Of a stretch of DNA of 19,302 bases, positions 1 to 6,780 are shown piece after piece. The position numbers were made by a program, and so were the translations under genes. The notes beneath the pieces are model-generated. The model did not search any database. It was not told where the DNA came from and saw only the letters and a program-made list of their open reading frames with translations. Numbering within the stretch: the first letter of the stretch is position 1; each line of letters begins with the position of its first letter. This stretch comes from Ruminococcus sp. (GTDB lineage: Bacteria; Bacillota_A; Clostridia; Oscillospirales; Acutalibacteraceae), in contig JAFUPE010000089.1 of NCBI GenBank assembly GCA_017481395.1, forward strand, positions 1 through 19,302, written 5' to 3'.

Positions 1-75
1 GGAGCTGGTGGACGGACTTGAACCCCCGACCTGCTGATTACAAATCAGCTGCTCTACCAACTGAGCTACACCAGC
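1..75 (-). tRNA. tRNA-Thr (anticodon TGT), 3' A of CCA lies off the window
   Basis: Read on the minus strand, the gene begins GCTGGTGTAGCTCAG and folds into a cloverleaf. The acceptor is GCTGGTG/CACCAGC, the anticodon stem GCTGA/TCAGC encloses loop TTTGTAA, and the anticodon TGT decodes ACA threonine codons. The discriminator base is T at position 3, and positions 2-1 supply CC of an encoded CCA whose A would be position 0. The T-arm is odd: GGGGG opposite CCGTC leaves a G51-G63 mismatch and a G-T wobble, where a C at position 63 would pair. A consensus promoter lies upstream at 121-149. Confidence 0.95.
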
Positions 76-120
76 GTAGATTACCTTAGGCTTTACAATT
101 TGCATCGCCAACAGTTAGAG

Positions 121-149
121 ATTATAACAGAGGAAAGCAGAAAAGTCAA
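121..149 (-). promoter_or_regulatory. SigA-type promoter for tRNA-Thr
   Basis: On the minus strand TTGACT (144-149) and TATAAT (121-126) are separated by 17 bp, giving a predicted start near 114, about 40 nt before the tRNA. Such a near-consensus promoter is normal for stable RNA genes. Confidence 0.8.
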
Positions 150-279
150 TAGGTTTTTGCAAAATTTTTTAAATATTTTTGTCGCCACATGTCCGATGCA
201 AATTAACTAAGCCTTTTTGTATTAATAGTATACAGTTTATCCCCCAAAAGCCTTTTATTTCTTGGCTTTCCTACAAAAC

Positions 280-305
280 TTTACAGATAACTTGACACTT
301 GTAAA
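280..305 (+). promoter_or_regulatory. candidate operator overlapping the nadA -35 box (possible NiaR site)
   Basis: TTTACA (280-285) and TGTAAA (300-305) form a perfect 6-bp inverted repeat with a 14-bp spacer. The -35 hexamer TTGACA (292-297) lies between them and also resembles a half-site. A dimeric repressor bound here would block RNA polymerase. NiaR is encoded in the same operon and is known in Firmicutes to repress NAD synthesis and niacin uptake genes, so it is the natural candidate. I cannot confirm a match to its published consensus. Confidence 0.4.
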
Positions 306-321
306 CCTTAAAATGTATAAT
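292..321 (+). promoter_or_regulatory. SigA-type promoter of the nadABC-niaR operon
   Basis: TTGACA (292-297), an 18-bp spacer and TATAAT (316-321) make a near-perfect vegetative promoter, with a likely start near 328 and a leader of about 38 nt before the nadA ATG. Confidence 0.85.
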
Positions 322-365
322 AATCGGGACTTGAGAACAGATATAATTTTATTAAGGACGATTGT

Positions 366-1262
366 ATGAAAAACAGAATTGAAACCCTTAAGAAAGAAAA
401 AAACGCTATAATCATGGCTCATTACTATGCCCCCGCCGAGGTTCAGGAAATTGCCGATTGTGTAGGTGATTCCTTTTATCTTGCAAAGGTTGCAAAAGAA
501 AGCGAAGCCGACGTAATTGTATTTTGCGGTGTTGGCTTTATGGGTGAAAGTGCAAAAATTCTTTGCCCCGACAAAACGGTGCTTATGCCCGACCTGAGTG
601 CCGACTGTCCTATGGCCCATATGGTAAAGGAAGGCAAAATCAAAGAAATGCGAGAGAAATACTCTGACCTTGCTGTAGTTTGCTATATAAATTCTACTGC
701 TGAACTCAAATGTCAGAGCGACGTTTGCGTTACGTCCTCAAACGCCGTCAGAATAGTAAGGTCTCTGCCTCAGAAAAACATCTTCTTTATTCCCGACAGA
801 AACTTAGGTCGCTTTGTAGCCTCTCAGATACCTGAGAAAAACATTATTCTCAACGACGGTTGCTGTCCTATACATGCCGACATTAATGCTACTTCGATTA
901 AAGACGTTCTGAACAAGCATAAAAATGCCCTTGTACTCTGCCATCCCGAATGTGAAGAGGGCGTGCTTGCTCTTGCTAATTTCAGCGGAAGCACTGCCGA
1001 GATTATCGACTACGCAAAAAAAAGCGATGCCGAGGAATTTATCATCTGCACCGAAGAAGGTGTGGCATATAAGCTTATGGAAGACAATCCCCATAAGAAA
1101 TTCTACTTTCCTTCTCCCTGCCCTGTTTGCAAGGATATGAAGCTAAACACAGTAGAAAATGTACTTAAAGCTTTAGAAAACAACGAAAACAAGGTTGAAG
1201 TTGCCGAGGACGTTCGCACCCGTGCACTTTTGCCCTTAAACAAAATGTTAGAGCTGGGTTAA
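366..1262 (+). CDS. nadA: quinolinate synthase NadA
   Basis: NadA condenses iminoaspartate (from NadB) with dihydroxyacetone phosphate to give quinolinate, the second step of de novo NAD synthesis from aspartate. It is a cytosolic [4Fe-4S] enzyme. The 298-residue length fits the compact three-domain NadA of Gram-positive bacteria and archaea. Visible hallmarks are the N-terminal IMAHYY segment (residues 16-21), Cys81 in LSADCPM, Cys166/167 in the NDGCCPIH motif, and Cys252/Cys255 in the C-terminal CPVCKDMK motif. One cysteine from each site should ligate the cluster. The ATG at 366 follows an AAGGA Shine-Dalgarno sequence (about 354-358). It is first in the operon, five bases ahead of nadB, behind the promoter at 292-321. 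Confidence 0.96.
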   Translation: MKNRIETLKKEKNAIIMAHYYAPAEVQEIADCVGDSFYLAKVAKESEADVIVFCGVGFMGESAKILCPDKTVLMPDLSADCPMAHMVKEGKIKEMREKYSDLAVVCYINSTAELKCQSDVCVTSSNAVRIVRSLPQKNIFFIPDRNLGRFVASQIPEKNIILNDGCCPIHADINATSIKDVLNKHKNALVLCHPECEEGVLALANFSGSTAEIIDYAKKSDAEEFIICTEEGVAYKLMEDNPHKKFYFPSPCPVCKDMKLNTVENVLKALENNENKVEVAEDVRTRALLPLNKMLELG

Positions 1263-1267
1263 TAATT

Positions 1268-2542
1268 ATGAAGACTGACATTATTATTGTAGGATGCGGT
1301 GTAGCAGGTCTTTACTGTGCACTTAACCTGCCAGAGGACAAACAAATTGTTATTGTTACCAAAAACAAAGCTCGCCGAAGCGACTCTTACCTTGCACAAG
1401 GCGGAATATGTGTATTAAGAGACGAAGAGGATTTCTCAGATTTCTATGAGGATACAATGCGTGCAGGGCACTATGAAAACGACCCCGATTCCGTTGAAAT
1501 TATGATTCGCTCCTCGCAGGAGGTAATAAGCGACCTCGTTGAATTCGGTGTTCGTTTTGAGAAAAACGGCAAAGAGTTTGTTTACACCCGAGAAGGTGCC
1601 CACTCTCGCCCTCGTATTCTTTTTCATGAGGATGAAACCGGCAAAGAGATTACGTCAAATCTGCTTGAAACCGCAAGAAGTAAAGAGAACATTACTTTAA
1701 TCGAAAACTTCACCATGGTTGACCTGATTGTAGAAAATGATATCTGCAAAGGTATTATCGGACATGACGCTGATAACAATTACATAAGCATTGCCGCAGA
1801 CTACACAGTTCTTGCTACAGGCGGCATAGGCGGACTTTTCAAGCACTCTACAAATTATCCGCACCTGACAGGCGACTCGTTGGCTCTTGCTCTTAAATAC
1901 GGCATAAAATTGCAGGATATAGACTATATTCAGATTCATCCTACTACCTTGTTTTCCAAGAAACATGGCAGAGAATTTCTGATTTCCGAGTCGGTTCGTG
2001 GTGAAGGTGCCGTGCTTTTAAATTCAAAGGGAGAAAGATTTGTCAACGAGCTTTTACCCCGCGACGTTGTAGCAGATGCCATTTTTGACGAAATGAAGAA
2101 AGAAGGCACTGAGCACGTTTGGTTGTCTCTTAAGGCTATACCGGAAGAAGAAATCAAAAGTCACTTTCCAAATATTTACAAGCATTGCCTTGAGGAAGGC
2201 TACGACATAACCAAGGAGCCTATTCCCGTTGTGCCTTCTCAGCACTATTTTATGGGCGGTATAGAGGTCGACACAAAAAGTAAAACCTCTATGGAAAGGC
2301 TTTACGCCGTCGGCGAAACCGCCTGCAATGGTGTTCATGGCAAAAACCGCCTTGCCAGCAACTCGCTTTTAGAAAGCCTTGTATTTGCCAAGCGTGCCGC
2401 TGAGGATATGACCGCAGATTACACCGAGCTTTCGGACAAAAACGACTTTACAGTAAACAAGAAGCTTTACGAAAATTATCAAGAAGCGTATAAAGAAATG
2501 GTGCTAAAGGCCATAGAAAAGGAGAAGAAAAACCGTGAATAA
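1268..2542 (+). CDS. nadB: L-aspartate oxidase NadB
   Basis: This FAD-dependent enzyme oxidises L-aspartate to iminoaspartate, the unstable substrate of NadA; clostridial versions can use fumarate as electron acceptor when oxygen is absent. The N-terminus has the dinucleotide-binding GxGxxG in VGCGVAGLYC. Further family motifs are SYLAQGGI, the IQIHPTT substrate-site segment, the RGEG...ELLPRDVV segment and the C-terminal GKNRLASNSLLE flavin motif. At 424 residues it is shorter than the roughly 540 of E. coli NadB, lacking most of the C-terminal helical extension, as is common in Clostridia. It starts six bases after the nadA stop and overlaps nadC by 8 bp, consistent with tight co-expression of the NadA-NadB pair. 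Confidence 0.95.
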   Translation: MKTDIIIVGCGVAGLYCALNLPEDKQIVIVTKNKARRSDSYLAQGGICVLRDEEDFSDFYEDTMRAGHYENDPDSVEIMIRSSQEVISDLVEFGVRFEKNGKEFVYTREGAHSRPRILFHEDETGKEITSNLLETARSKENITLIENFTMVDLIVENDICKGIIGHDADNNYISIAADYTVLATGGIGGLFKHSTNYPHLTGDSLALALKYGIKLQDIDYIQIHPTTLFSKKHGREFLISESVRGEGAVLLNSKGERFVNELLPRDVVADAIFDEMKKEGTEHVWLSLKAIPEEEIKSHFPNIYKHCLEEGYDITKEPIPVVPSQHYFMGGIEVDTKSKTSMERLYAVGETACNGVHGKNRLASNSLLESLVFAKRAAEDMTADYTELSDKNDFTVNKKLYENYQEAYKEMVLKAIEKEKKNRE

Positions 2543-3386
2543 TATTACAATGCTAATGAATGCTGATGAAATGATTTTAAGTGCCCTCAGAGAAGACATA
2601 ACTTCTGAAGATATCACAACCAACTCGGTTATGCCTGACTTTGCCTTAGGCGAGGTTGACCTTATCTGTAAGCAGGAGGGCGTTATTGCAGGTCTCGGCG
2701 TTTTCAAAAGGGTATTTGAGCTTTTAGATAAAGAAACCGAAGTAACCTTCTTTGCAAAAGACGGCGACAAGGTAGAAAACGGCCAGCTCTTAGGCAAGGT
2801 TAAGGGCGATATCCGCGTGCTTCTGTCAGGAGAGAGAACTGCACTTAACTACTTACAGCGTATGAGTGGAATTGCCACCTACACAAGAGCAATCGCCAAC
2901 CTTTTAGAGGGCACCTCCACAAAGCTTTTAGACACAAGAAAAACCACACCTAATATGCGAGTTTTCGAAAAATACGCAGTTAAGGTTGGCGGCGGATACA
3001 ACCACCGCTTTAACTTAAGCGACGGCGTACTTCTTAAGGATAATCACATCGGTGCCGCAGGCTCGGTAAAAAAAGCCGTTATGATGGCTCGCGAATATGC
3101 TCCCTTTGTACGCAAAATTGAAATTGAAGTTGAAAATCTTGAAATGCTTAAAGAAGCTCTCGAAGCTGGTGCCGACATTATTATGCTTGATAACATGAGT
3201 GTTGAGGAAATGAAAGAGGCAGTAAACCTTTGCAAGGGCAAGGCAGAGACCGAGTGCAGCGGTAACGTTACAAAGGAAAACGTGGCAAAGCTTGTTGATA
3301 TCGGCGTTGACTACATTTCAAGCGGTGCTTTGACTCACTCCTCACCTATTCTTGACCTTTCTCTCAAGAATCTTCACGCAATTTAA
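2535..3386 (+). CDS. nadC: nicotinate-nucleotide pyrophosphorylase (quinolinate phosphoribosyltransferase) NadC
   Basis: NadC converts quinolinate and PRPP to nicotinate mononucleotide, the third step of the pathway. The 283-residue protein is full length. It shows the family blocks ERTALNYLQRMSG, DTRKTTP and the KVGGGYNHRFNLSDGVLLKDNH segment that form the quinolinate/PRPP site, then the IEVEV and IMLDNM barrel strands and a SSGALTHS end motif. The GTG start at 2535 lies inside the nadB stop region (8-bp overlap) and has an AAAGGAG site about nine bases upstream, which favours it over the internal ATG at 2550. It is followed ten bases later by niaR. Confidence 0.96.
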   Translation: MNNITMLMNADEMILSALREDITSEDITTNSVMPDFALGEVDLICKQEGVIAGLGVFKRVFELLDKETEVTFFAKDGDKVENGQLLGKVKGDIRVLLSGERTALNYLQRMSGIATYTRAIANLLEGTSTKLLDTRKTTPNMRVFEKYAVKVGGGYNHRFNLSDGVLLKDNHIGAAGSVKKAVMMAREYAPFVRKIEIEVENLEMLKEALEAGADIIMLDNMSVEEMKEAVNLCKGKAETECSGNVTKENVAKLVDIGVDYISSGALTHSSPILDLSLKNLHAI

Positions 3387-3396
3387 GAGGTAGCCT

Positions 3397-3909
3397 ATGA
3401 AAGCTAATGACAGGCGAAGGGAAATTGCCGCACAACTTTTGTCGGCTGATGGTCCTGTTTCGGGCAGTATGCTTGCCCAAAGGTTTGGTGTATCGCGTCA
3501 GATTATTGTGCAGGATATTTCACTCCTAAAAGCCTCGGGGTACGTTATTCTTTCAACTCACCACGGTTACATTGTGCAAAGCTCGCCTTTAAAGGAAAGG
3601 GTTTTTAAACTTAAGCACACCAAAGAGCAAACAGAAGACGAGCTTAATACCATTGTTGATTTAGGCGGTACTGTTGTTGACGTTTTTGTCTGGCACAAGG
3701 TCTACGGCAAGGTAGAGGCAAAGATGAACATTTTTTCACGTCTTCACGTTAAGCAGTTTATCGAAGGAGTACGAAGCGGAAAATCCACCGAGCTTATGAA
3801 CATTACAGGAGGTTATCATTACCATACGGTAAGTGCCGACAGCGAAGAAATCCTTGATAAAATAGAAAAAGCCCTCGACGAAAAGGGTTATATCGCGCCG
3901 GAAATATGA
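3397..3909 (+). CDS. niaR: NAD-biosynthesis transcriptional repressor NiaR (YrxA family)
   Basis: NiaR is the Firmicute repressor that senses niacin and controls NAD synthesis and niacin-uptake genes. The N-terminal part (about residues 5-60) is an HTH_11-type winged helix with a recognition stretch around RFGVSRQIIVQDI. The C-terminal part (about 70-170) is a 3H domain. His74, Glu82, His141 and His143 fall at the spacing of the four metal ligands I recall for the Thermotoga homologue, so a bound Ni/Zn ion is likely. The start has a GAGGT site. Its place as last gene of the nad operon implies autoregulation through the promoter at 292-321, and possibly control of the adjacent pnuC. The stop codon touches the pnuC promoter. 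Confidence 0.93.
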   Translation: MKANDRRREIAAQLLSADGPVSGSMLAQRFGVSRQIIVQDISLLKASGYVILSTHHGYIVQSSPLKERVFKLKHTKEQTEDELNTIVDLGGTVVDVFVWHKVYGKVEAKMNIFSRLHVKQFIEGVRSGKSTELMNITGGYHYHTVSADSEEILDKIEKALDEKGYIAPEI

Positions 3910-3938
3910 TTGACAAATTGTATTTTTCGGTATAAAAT
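3910..3938 (+). promoter_or_regulatory. SigA-type promoter of pnuC, starting at the niaR stop codon
   Basis: TTGACA (3910-3915) begins directly after the niaR TGA and is followed, 17 bp on, by TAAAAT (3933-3938). The predicted start is near 3945. An intrinsic-terminator-like hairpin follows before pnuC, so transcripts from here must pass a terminator to express the gene. Confidence 0.75.
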
Positions 3939-3944
3939 AAACTA

Positions 3945-4044
3945 ACTGCCACCGGGTAGTGAATGTTGTTGATTAAATCAAGCATTCGTTTACACATCAT
4001 TAGGTCTTAGAAGATGTGTACGCGAATGCTTATTTTTTTGGAGG
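3945..4044 (+). promoter_or_regulatory. candidate riboswitch/attenuator leader of pnuC
   Basis: Three helices can be drawn. P1 is ACTGCC (3945-3950)/GGTAGT (3955-3960) with loop ACCG. Alternative helix A is TGAATG (3960-3965)/CATTCG (3983-3988) closing TTGAT/ATCAA (3969-3973/3977-3981). The terminator is AAGCATTCG (3980-3988)/CGAATGCTT (4023-4031), a 2x2 internal loop, then TACACATC (3991-3998)/GATGTGTA (4013-4020), followed by T7 at 4033-4039 and the GGAGG ribosome site at 4040-4044. Helix A and the terminator compete for 3980-3988, so only one can form. This promoter-terminator-SD order is that of regulated attenuation. I do not recognise a published riboswitch class; the ligand is unknown and an NAD-related metabolite is only an inference. 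Confidence 0.6.
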
Positions 4045-4055
4045 CTTGAAGCTTT

Positions 4056-4745
4056 ATGAAAAATATAAAAAGTTATTTTTCTAAATTTGAAATATTCCTT
4101 TGGTGTATCTCGGTAATTCTAATTACCGCATCATTTATTATTTTTGACAGAATTAAATACCACACACCCCTTGCCTCGATTTTAGGCGTAACGGCAATTT
4201 TGCTTAATGCTAAAGGAAACCCTTTAGGACAGCTTCTTATGGTAATTTTCAGCCTTGTTTACGGCGTAATCTCTTACGGCTTTTCTTATTACGGCGAGAT
4301 GATTACTTATATCGGCATGACTATGCCAATGGCGGTTGTGGCACTTATAACGTGGCTTAAAAATCCCTTTAAAGGAAACAAAAGCGAAGTTAAGGTAAAC
4401 AGAATATCAAAAAAAGAAACCGCCTTTATGCTGATTATTTCGATAGCGGTGACAATTCTCTTTTACTTTATTCTAAGGGCTTTTAATACTGCAAATTTAC
4501 TGCCCTCTACTCTTTCGGTTACTACAAGCTTCATAGCTGTTTACTTAACAAGCAGGCGTAGCCCTTACTTTTCTTTGGCTTACGGTGCAAACGACGTAAT
4601 ACTAATAATTTTATGGGTAATGGCGGCTACCGATAACCCTTCGTATATATCTGTTGCGGTATGCTTTGTAATGTTTTTGGCAAACGATATGTATGCCTTT
4701 GTAAGCTGGCGAAAAATGGAAATCCGCCAACGTACATTTGACTAA
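4056..4745 (+). CDS. pnuC: PnuC-family nicotinamide riboside (NMN-type) transporter
   Basis: PnuC proteins are small membrane facilitators that import nicotinamide riboside or a related vitamin, which is then trapped by phosphorylation. The 229-residue protein has about seven hydrophobic segments. It carries the family signatures GNPLGQ in the first half, YYGEMITYIGMTMPMA near residues 77-92, LKNPF, and the second-half block with SRRSPY and AYGANDVILI. The GGAGG site at 4040-4044 is 11 bases from the ATG. Its position behind nadABC-niaR supports a role in NAD precursor salvage over another PnuX-family substrate such as thiamine. Expression probably depends on the switchable leader at 3945-4044. 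It is followed by a small gene 48 bases downstream without an intervening terminator. Confidence 0.9.
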   Translation: MKNIKSYFSKFEIFLWCISVILITASFIIFDRIKYHTPLASILGVTAILLNAKGNPLGQLLMVIFSLVYGVISYGFSYYGEMITYIGMTMPMAVVALITWLKNPFKGNKSEVKVNRISKKETAFMLIISIAVTILFYFILRAFNTANLLPSTLSVTTSFIAVYLTSRRSPYFSLAYGANDVILIILWVMAATDNPSYISVAVCFVMFLANDMYAFVSWRKMEIRQRTFD

Positions 4746-4793
4746 AGCCGCTTTAGATGATAGAATAGATAAAAAAGTTAAGGAGACTATCAT

Positions 4794-5198
4794 ATGGCAA
4801 GTAATATGTACAGAGTAAAATGCAGTTGCGGTAACGTTTTAGACGCAGGTGCAGGCAACGTTTGCCCTAAATGCAAGCAACCGATTAACTTTCCTCAGGG
4901 CGGTATGATTCACCTTTACCGCAAGGGCTCACCCTACGGCATTGCAGGCGGATTCGGCATTTACATCAACAACGTTCCTTTAGGCCACATCGGCAACAAG
5001 CAGACTGTTAACATTCCTGTAAGCTACGGCACATATACACTGCACGTTGCTGTTGGTATGAGCCGCAAATGTACAGATTTAACAGTAAACATCACACCCG
5101 AAAATCCCGTAGCATACGCAAAGGTTTACATCAAACCGGGATTCTGGGCAAATTCCTTTGTTATCGAGCCTTCTACAAAAGAAGAAATGCCTTTATAA
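4794..5198 (+). CDS. zinc-ribbon protein of unknown function with C-terminal beta-rich domain
   Basis: I do not recognise a named family. The 134-residue protein opens with a CxC...CPKC zinc-ribbon knuckle (Cys10, Cys12, Cys24, Cys27). From about residue 38 it continues with a beta-strand-rich, glycine-rich domain: IHLYRKG, GGFGIYINN, PLGHIGN, YGTYTLHVAVG. This pattern resembles DUF2846-like or PEGA-like small beta domains, but I cannot verify that. There is no signal peptide or membrane segment, so it should be cytosolic. It has a good AAGGAG site, enclosed in the loop of a short 7-bp hairpin (4757-4793), and is followed immediately by a strong terminator. It may be read from the pnuC promoter, since no convincing promoter lies in the 48-base gap. 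Confidence 0.75.
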   Translation: MASNMYRVKCSCGNVLDAGAGNVCPKCKQPINFPQGGMIHLYRKGSPYGIAGGFGIYINNVPLGHIGNKQTVNIPVSYGTYTLHVAVGMSRKCTDLTVNITPENPVAYAKVYIKPGFWANSFVIEPSTKEEMPL

Positions 5199-5202
5199 AA
5201 CT

Positions 5203-5232
5203 AATGCCGCACTACAAAGTGCGGCATTTTTT
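5203..5232 (+). terminator. intrinsic terminator after the zinc-ribbon gene
   Basis: ATGCCGCACT (5204-5213) pairs with AGTGCGGCAT (5218-5227) around loop ACAA, followed by a run of six T. The T-run touches the stop codon of the convergent symporter gene, so one hairpin separates the two converging units. Confidence 0.9.
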
Positions 5233-6673
5233 AGTCGTTCCAATAATCAGTTTTAACTGGCAGGTCAATATTTTTCGCCTTAAATACAGGCTCTTTGCCC
5301 TCTTTACGCTGTTTTACGTAATCGTTAAGTGCTCGGTAAACATACTTGCCCAAGATAAATATTACAGGCATATTTATAAGTGTCATACCACCCATAAGCA
5401 CGTCAGAAATATTCCACAACAGGTCGGCACTTAAGCCTGCACCTACAAAAATTATCAAAGATGCTATAATGTGGTAAACTGTCATAAACACCTTACCCGG
5501 CTCTCTGCCTATAATAAACTTTATAGCCTTATCTACGTAAAACAGGTTGCCGATAAGAGTAGTAAAGGCGAAAAACACCATAGCAACAGTAATGAAAACA
5601 GGACCAAAGTCGCCGAGAGTAGCATTCAGCGAAAGCTGAATGTACTGAGCACCCGAAATTTCTGCAGAAGGCTCAACACCCGAGCACATACACATAAACG
5701 CAGTAGCAGAGCAAACAAGCAAAGTATCGATAAATACTGAAAGAACCTGCACCAAGCCCTGCTTTACGGGATGGCTTACAACCGCAGAAGCAGAAGCATT
5801 AGGGGCAGAACCTACACCTGCTTCGTTACTGAAAAGTCCACGCTTAATGCCGTACATTACGCAGGAGCCGCTGAAACCGCCGAAGATTGCCTCAAAATTA
5901 AATGCTTCGGTAAAAATTCTGCCAAAAACAGAGGGAAGCTGAGGAATATTAATAAGGCTGATAATAATTGCAACAAGTATATATGCAACGCCCATAACAG
6001 GCACAATAAACGTTGTTGCATTTATAATTCTTTTACCGCCGCCAAAAAGGCAGAATGCAACCAAGCCTGCAATAACAAGGCCGATAAGCCAAGGCATAAT
6101 ATTAAAAGTAACATCATTGCCGAAAAGACTAAAGCTTACGTTAGTGTTGTAAAACTCATAGGCAGAAAAGGTTGACTGCAGATTGTAAGAAGCCAGCATA
6201 TTAAAGCCAACGCCATATGTAAGAATAAGAAAAACCGAGAAAACCACAGCAAGCCAACGGCTTTTTAAAGCGGCACTTATGTAGTAAGCAGGACCGCCGT
6301 AACATCCGTCTGCACCCTTTTTCTTAAAAATCTGAGCTAATGTGCTTTCTACAAAAGCAGAAGCACTGCCCACAATAGCAATAAGCCACATCCAAAAAAC
6401 CGAACCAAAGCCGCCAAGGCAAATCGCAGTAGAAACACCGATAATGTTACCTGTGCCTACTCGTGATGCTGTAGAAACCATTAACGCCTGAAACGAAGAC
6501 ACCGAGCCCTTTTTGTCGGGCTTTTCGGTTACACAGCGTATTTGCTCCTTCAAAAGCCTGAACTGCACAAACTTTGTCCTTATAGTAAAGAAAATACCGC
6601 CAAGTATAAGAATAATAATCAGTATGTAGCTGTAAAGTGCATCATTAAGAAATGCAATAACCTGGTCGAACAT
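5231..6673 (-). CDS. AGCS-family sodium:alanine/amino-acid symporter
   Basis: Members of this family import alanine, glycine or related amino acids with Na+. The 480-residue protein has about 11 membrane segments. It shows the AGCS signature near residues 70-120: SRVGTGNIIGVSTAI, GGFGSVFWMW and CYGGPAYYI. Further motifs are the KRGLFSNEAGVGSAPNASA segment around the middle and a charged cytoplasmic tail. I chose the ATG at 6671-6673 because family members start near MFxxxIxFLN. The only alternative is a GTG three codons upstream (6680-6682), directly behind an in-frame TGA. No strong Shine-Dalgarno is visible for either. It is a single-gene unit with a perfect consensus promoter at 6706-6734. 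The exact substrate cannot be read from sequence. Confidence 0.93.
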   Translation of the reverse strand: MFDQVIAFLNDALYSYILIIILILGGIFFTIRTKFVQFRLLKEQIRCVTEKPDKKGSVSSFQALMVSTASRVGTGNIIGVSTAICLGGFGSVFWMWLIAIVGSASAFVESTLAQIFKKKGADGCYGGPAYYISAALKSRWLAVVFSVFLILTYGVGFNMLASYNLQSTFSAYEFYNTNVSFSLFGNDVTFNIMPWLIGLVIAGLVAFCLFGGGKRIINATTFIVPVMGVAYILVAIIISLINIPQLPSVFGRIFTEAFNFEAIFGGFSGSCVMYGIKRGLFSNEAGVGSAPNASASAVVSHPVKQGLVQVLSVFIDTLLVCSATAFMCMCSGVEPSAEISGAQYIQLSLNATLGDFGPVFITVAMVFFAFTTLIGNLFYVDKAIKFIIGREPGKVFMTVYHIIASLIIFVGAGLSADLLWNISDVLMGGMTLINMPVIFILGKYVYRALNDYVKQRKEGKEPVFKAKNIDLPVKTDYWND

Positions 6674-6705
6674 TTTATCCACTCACTCATAAAAATCATG
6701 TTTTT

Positions 6706-6734
6706 ATTATAGCTTATTACGGCAAGAGTGTCAA
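6706..6734 (-). promoter_or_regulatory. perfect-consensus SigA promoter of the AGCS symporter gene
   Basis: Minus-strand TTGACA (6729-6734), 17-bp spacer, TATAAT (6706-6711): identical to the consensus in both hexamers and spacing. It lies just downstream of the ddh terminator. Confidence 0.9.
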
Positions 6735-6742
6735 ATTATAGC

Positions 6743-6774
6743 AAAATAAAACTGCTTCACAAAAGTGAAGCAGT
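6743..6774 (-). terminator. intrinsic terminator of ddh
   Basis: ACTGCTTCAC (6751-6760) and GTGAAGCAGT (6765-6774) form a 10-bp stem with an AAAA loop (plus-strand letters). On the minus strand the stem is followed by TTTATTTT. It sits seven bases after the ddh stop. Confidence 0.85.
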
Positions 6775-6780
6775 TAATTG

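Noticed and set aside
255..620. Minus-strand open frame over the nadA promoter and 5' end
   Set aside because: It covers the nadA promoter and lies antisense to a strongly recognised gene; no ribosome site or family signal.
3945..3960. Resemblance of the CCACCGGG stretch in the pnuC leader to the 3' part of the ZTP (pfl) riboswitch
   Set aside because: The upstream half of that aptamer is missing; the promoter sits there. The neighbouring gene is also not a purine or folate gene.
5471..6175. Plus-strand open frames inside the AGCS symporter gene
   Set aside because: Antisense shadows of a well-recognised gene; composition is unnatural and no ribosome sites are present.
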